Both the position numbers and the translations under genes were made by a program. Positions 62,080 through 64,000 of a DNA stretch of 64,000 bases are shown one piece after another. Numbering within the stretch: position 1 is the first letter of the stretch; each line of letters opens with the position of its first letter. The DNA is from JBMOUD01 sp049319665. Its GTDB lineage: Bacteria > Pseudomonadota > Gammaproteobacteria > Enterobacterales > Enterobacteriaceae. The stretch covers positions 1-64,000 of the forward strand of contig NZ_JBMOUD010000018.1 in the NCBI RefSeq assembly GCF_049319665.1, written 5' to 3'. The notes under the pieces are model-generated. The model had not been told where the DNA came from. It ran no database searches and was given only the letters and a program-made list of their open reading frames with translations.

Positions 62080-63531
62080 CTATTTTTTATTGTCTGTCAG
62101 CGTACGGCCATTGCTTTCAATGACGCTCTGATACCAATAAAAGCTTTTCTTCTTATAGCGAGTCAGGGATTTCGAGCTGGTTTCATCTCGATCGACATAA
62201 ACAAAGCCATAGCGTTTTTGATAGCCATTAAGCCAACTCAATAGATCGGTAAAACTCCAGGTGCAATAACCGAGTACATCAACGCCATCTGAAATTGCCT
62301 GTTGTACTGCCAACACATGCTGATTAAGGTAATCGATGCGGTAATCATCATGAATCTGATGATCTTCAGTTAAGGTGTCATATTCGCCCAACCCGTTTTC
62401 GGTCACCATTACAGGCAACTGGTAACGGCTGGCAATGCGGCGCAGACCAATACGTAATCCGGTAGCATCAATATCCCAATCCCAGTTAGTTCTCTGTAAA
62501 TTAGGGTTACGAACATGCTTATAGACGCCAGGTAACCCTGACTCTTGTGCGGTGCCTTTCTGGCCGGTGGTATTCATTTTTGCCAAACCCACCCCATCGA
62601 GCGGGTTATAGGCGTTGGTCATGGTGCGGTAATAGTTCACCCCCATAAAATCGGGCATCGCCTGTTTAAGTAATTCTGCATCTCCGGGCTGCGTTTCCGG
62701 GGCTAACTGATTATCAACTAACCATTGCCACACTTGCCGCGGATACTCACCACGGGCATAAACATCCATCCAAAAATGCGCATCAAAAGCTTCGGCATTT
62801 TCTGCGGCCAGCACGTTCTCTGGATTGGCATCGATAGCATAGTTAGGGCCATAGGCGAAACTTGGCCCAATTTTCCCGGTACACCCCAGACGGCGGAAAG
62901 CGAGTATGGCGGCGGCGTTAGCCAAATTGGCATGATGATTGGCCTGATACATGCGTTTTTCATCACGCAGGCCCGGCGGGTGCATCGCTGTTTTATAACC
63001 GTGGCTGATAAATACATTCTGCTCATTCATCGTGACCCAATATTTCACTCGATCGGCAAAATGAGAGAACAACGTTTCGGCATAGCGGGCGAAATCATCG
63101 ATAACCTGACGTGATTCCCAGCCGCCGTATTGATCTTGTAGGGCTTGTGGAATATCCCAGTGATAAAGCGTGACAATAGGTTCGATGCCTTTAGCGAGTA
63201 ATTCATGAATCAAACGGTCATAAAAATCCAACCCGGCCTGATTAATTTCACCATTGCCTTGCGGATAAATACGACTCCAGGCCACAGAGAAGCGATAAGC
63301 ACGCAGGCCAAGTTCAGACATCAACGCGACGTCTTGTTGGTATTGATGGTAGTGATCGACGGCGATATCACCAGTAGTTCCAGCGAAGGTTTTACCAGGA
63401 ATTCGCACAAAATTATCCCACACCGACGGGCCTTTACCATCGGTATCCCAGGCACCTTCAACTTGATAAGCGGCAGAGGCAGAACCCCATAAAAAATTTT
63501 TTGGGAATGCTTTTAACTGTTTGTGTTCCAT
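62080..63531 (-). CDS. GH1 6-phospho-beta-glucosidase
   Basis: Splits the phosphorylated beta-glucoside that the PTS brings in. The 483-residue GH1 enzyme begins FPKNFLWGSASAAYQVEGAW. The acid/base Glu is in TMNEQN (about 172-177; NEP in most family members), and the nucleophile Glu is in VTENG (about 374-378). The segment KRYGFVYVDRD (about 437-447) is the one that in the 6-phospho enzymes binds the phosphate, and SLTRYKKKSF follows. It is first in the leftward run, which favours a role in beta-glucoside use; whether the sugar is cellobiose, arbutin or salicin cannot be told. Confidence 0.93.
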   Translation of the reverse strand: MEHKQLKAFPKNFLWGSASAAYQVEGAWDTDGKGPSVWDNFVRIPGKTFAGTTGDIAVDHYHQYQQDVALMSELGLRAYRFSVAWSRIYPQGNGEINQAGLDFYDRLIHELLAKGIEPIVTLYHWDIPQALQDQYGGWESRQVIDDFARYAETLFSHFADRVKYWVTMNEQNVFISHGYKTAMHPPGLRDEKRMYQANHHANLANAAAILAFRRLGCTGKIGPSFAYGPNYAIDANPENVLAAENAEAFDAHFWMDVYARGEYPRQVWQWLVDNQLAPETQPGDAELLKQAMPDFMGVNYYRTMTNAYNPLDGVGLAKMNTTGQKGTAQESGLPGVYKHVRNPNLQRTNWDWDIDATGLRIGLRRIASRYQLPVMVTENGLGEYDTLTEDHQIHDDYRIDYLNQHVLAVQQAISDGVDVLGYCTWSFTDLLSWLNGYQKRYGFVYVDRDETSSKSLTRYKKKSFYWYQSVIESNGRTLTDNKK

Positions 63532-63768
63532 TACCTTGTCCCTTTTCGCTAAGATATTCCTACGATTAGTCCGAAAGGTAAAATACGTTACTACTCTTAT
63601 TCGAATCTGTTATACAGATCACTTTATTTTATAAACAACTGTGTTCATTTTTTTTATAAAAAAGGTACAACTAGCACCTAAAAATAATTTCTTTTCTATT
63701 TTTGATTTTAACGAAATGATTTTCATGATGAAAATTTACTTCTGGTTACGTTTGTATGAGGTTCAAAA
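63532..63768. promoter_or_regulatory. Divergent promoter region of the beta-glucoside operon and its regulator
   Basis: About 240 AT-rich bases between the 6-phospho-beta-glucosidase gene and the GntR-type gene. Two possible operator palindromes are visible: ATTTTCAT-g-ATGAAAAT (63719-63735), which is perfect, and GGTACAACTAGCACC (63664-63678), which is imperfect. The first lies 34 bases before the regulator start and could serve autoregulation. Confidence 0.5.
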
Positions 63769-64000
63769 GTGATTTTTAAAGAAATAGTCAAACGTTTGCG
63801 CGATCGCGTCAATTCGCTGGAATATCAAATTGGCGATATTCTCCCCTCAGAAATAACCCTGGCGAAAATACTGGGCGTATCGCGTAATACAATACGCAAA
63901 GCGGCCTCTGAATTGGTGAGTGAAGGTTTGTTAGAGCGGCGTCATGGCGCGGGTACGTTTATTAAGAATAAAAATATTCAACCGAGAATTACTACCCTAA
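63769..64000 (+). CDS. GntR family transcriptional regulator (partial)
   Basis: The first 77 codons of a GntR-type regulator; the rest lies outside the window. The winged helix (about residues 4-66) has IGDILPSEITLAKILGVSRN with the recognition helix, then LVSEGLLERRHGAGTFI. Such N-termini occur in the HutC/TreR subfamily with sugar-phosphate sensing C-terminal domains. GTG start at 63769 with GAGG before it. It is divergent from the beta-glucoside operon and is its likely local regulator. Confidence 0.92.
   Translation, partial: MIFKEIVKRLRDRVNSLEYQIGDILPSEITLAKILGVSRNTIRKAASELVSEGLLERRHGAGTFIKNKNIQPRITTL

Overview
The window reads as a chromosomal segment of an enterobacterium of the Yersinia type. 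The gene order from tRNA-Tyr and purU through opp, tonB, trp, topA, cysB, acnA and pyrF to osmB follows the 27-29 minute region of Escherichia coli, and the proteins are close to their E. coli counterparts. Several features point to Yersinia or a near relative: trpG and trpD are separate genes, H-NS is 135 residues, mdtJI lies between opp and yciU, and an intergenic repeat with the ends and core of the Yersinia ERIC element lies near position 56.75 kb. The species cannot be fixed from the sequence alone.

Layout. 0-8.6 kb: a tyrT-like tRNA-Tyr with its promoter, purU, ychJ, rssA-rssB, then ugd and a UDP-glucuronate 4-epimerase gene (where E. coli has galU), hns and tdk. 8.9-20 kb: adhE, ychE (marC family) and oppABCDF. 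20-29 kb: mdtJI behind a long leader, yciU, clsA, yciY, a 53-residue zinc-ribbon gene too short for usual gene calling, yciI, tonB, yciA-yciB-yciC, a cysteine-cluster protein, ompW and a BON-domain lipoprotein. 29.3-36.3 kb: the complete trp operon trpL-E-G-D-CF-B-A, with operator, leader peptide and attenuator readable in the DNA. 36.4-56.3 kb: rnm, yciO, rluB with a long added N-terminus, a cobC-like phosphatase convergent with btuR, yciK, sohB, yciN, topA, cysB, acnA, ribA, pgpB, lapA-lapB, a ribbon-helix-helix gene, pyrF-yciH and osmB. 56.3-64 kb: an accessory beta-glucoside module.

How the genes work together. The accessory module encodes a GH1 6-phospho-beta-glucosidase, PTS IIB and IIC, a ROK kinase and a LamB/BglH-like porin in one leftward run. 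The IIA gene sits alone at the far end, convergent with the porin, and a divergent GntR-type regulator is cut by the window edge. Together these would import and phosphorylate a beta-glucoside or beta-linked disaccharide and cleave it. The rest is mostly housekeeping: peptide uptake, tryptophan synthesis, DNA topology, cysteine regulation, cardiolipin and phosphatidylglycerol synthesis, LPS quality control (LapAB) and pyrimidine synthesis.

I see no CRISPR array, prophage, transposase or recognisable defence system, and no wholly new multi-gene system. The most informative less-described items are small or regulatory: a candidate leader peptide ahead of mdtJI, the short zinc-ribbon gene, a micro-ORF that overlaps both rssA and rssB, the N-terminal extension of RluB, triple 17-bp repeats between oppA and oppB, and several well-formed operator sites (FNR, Fur, sigma-32-like).
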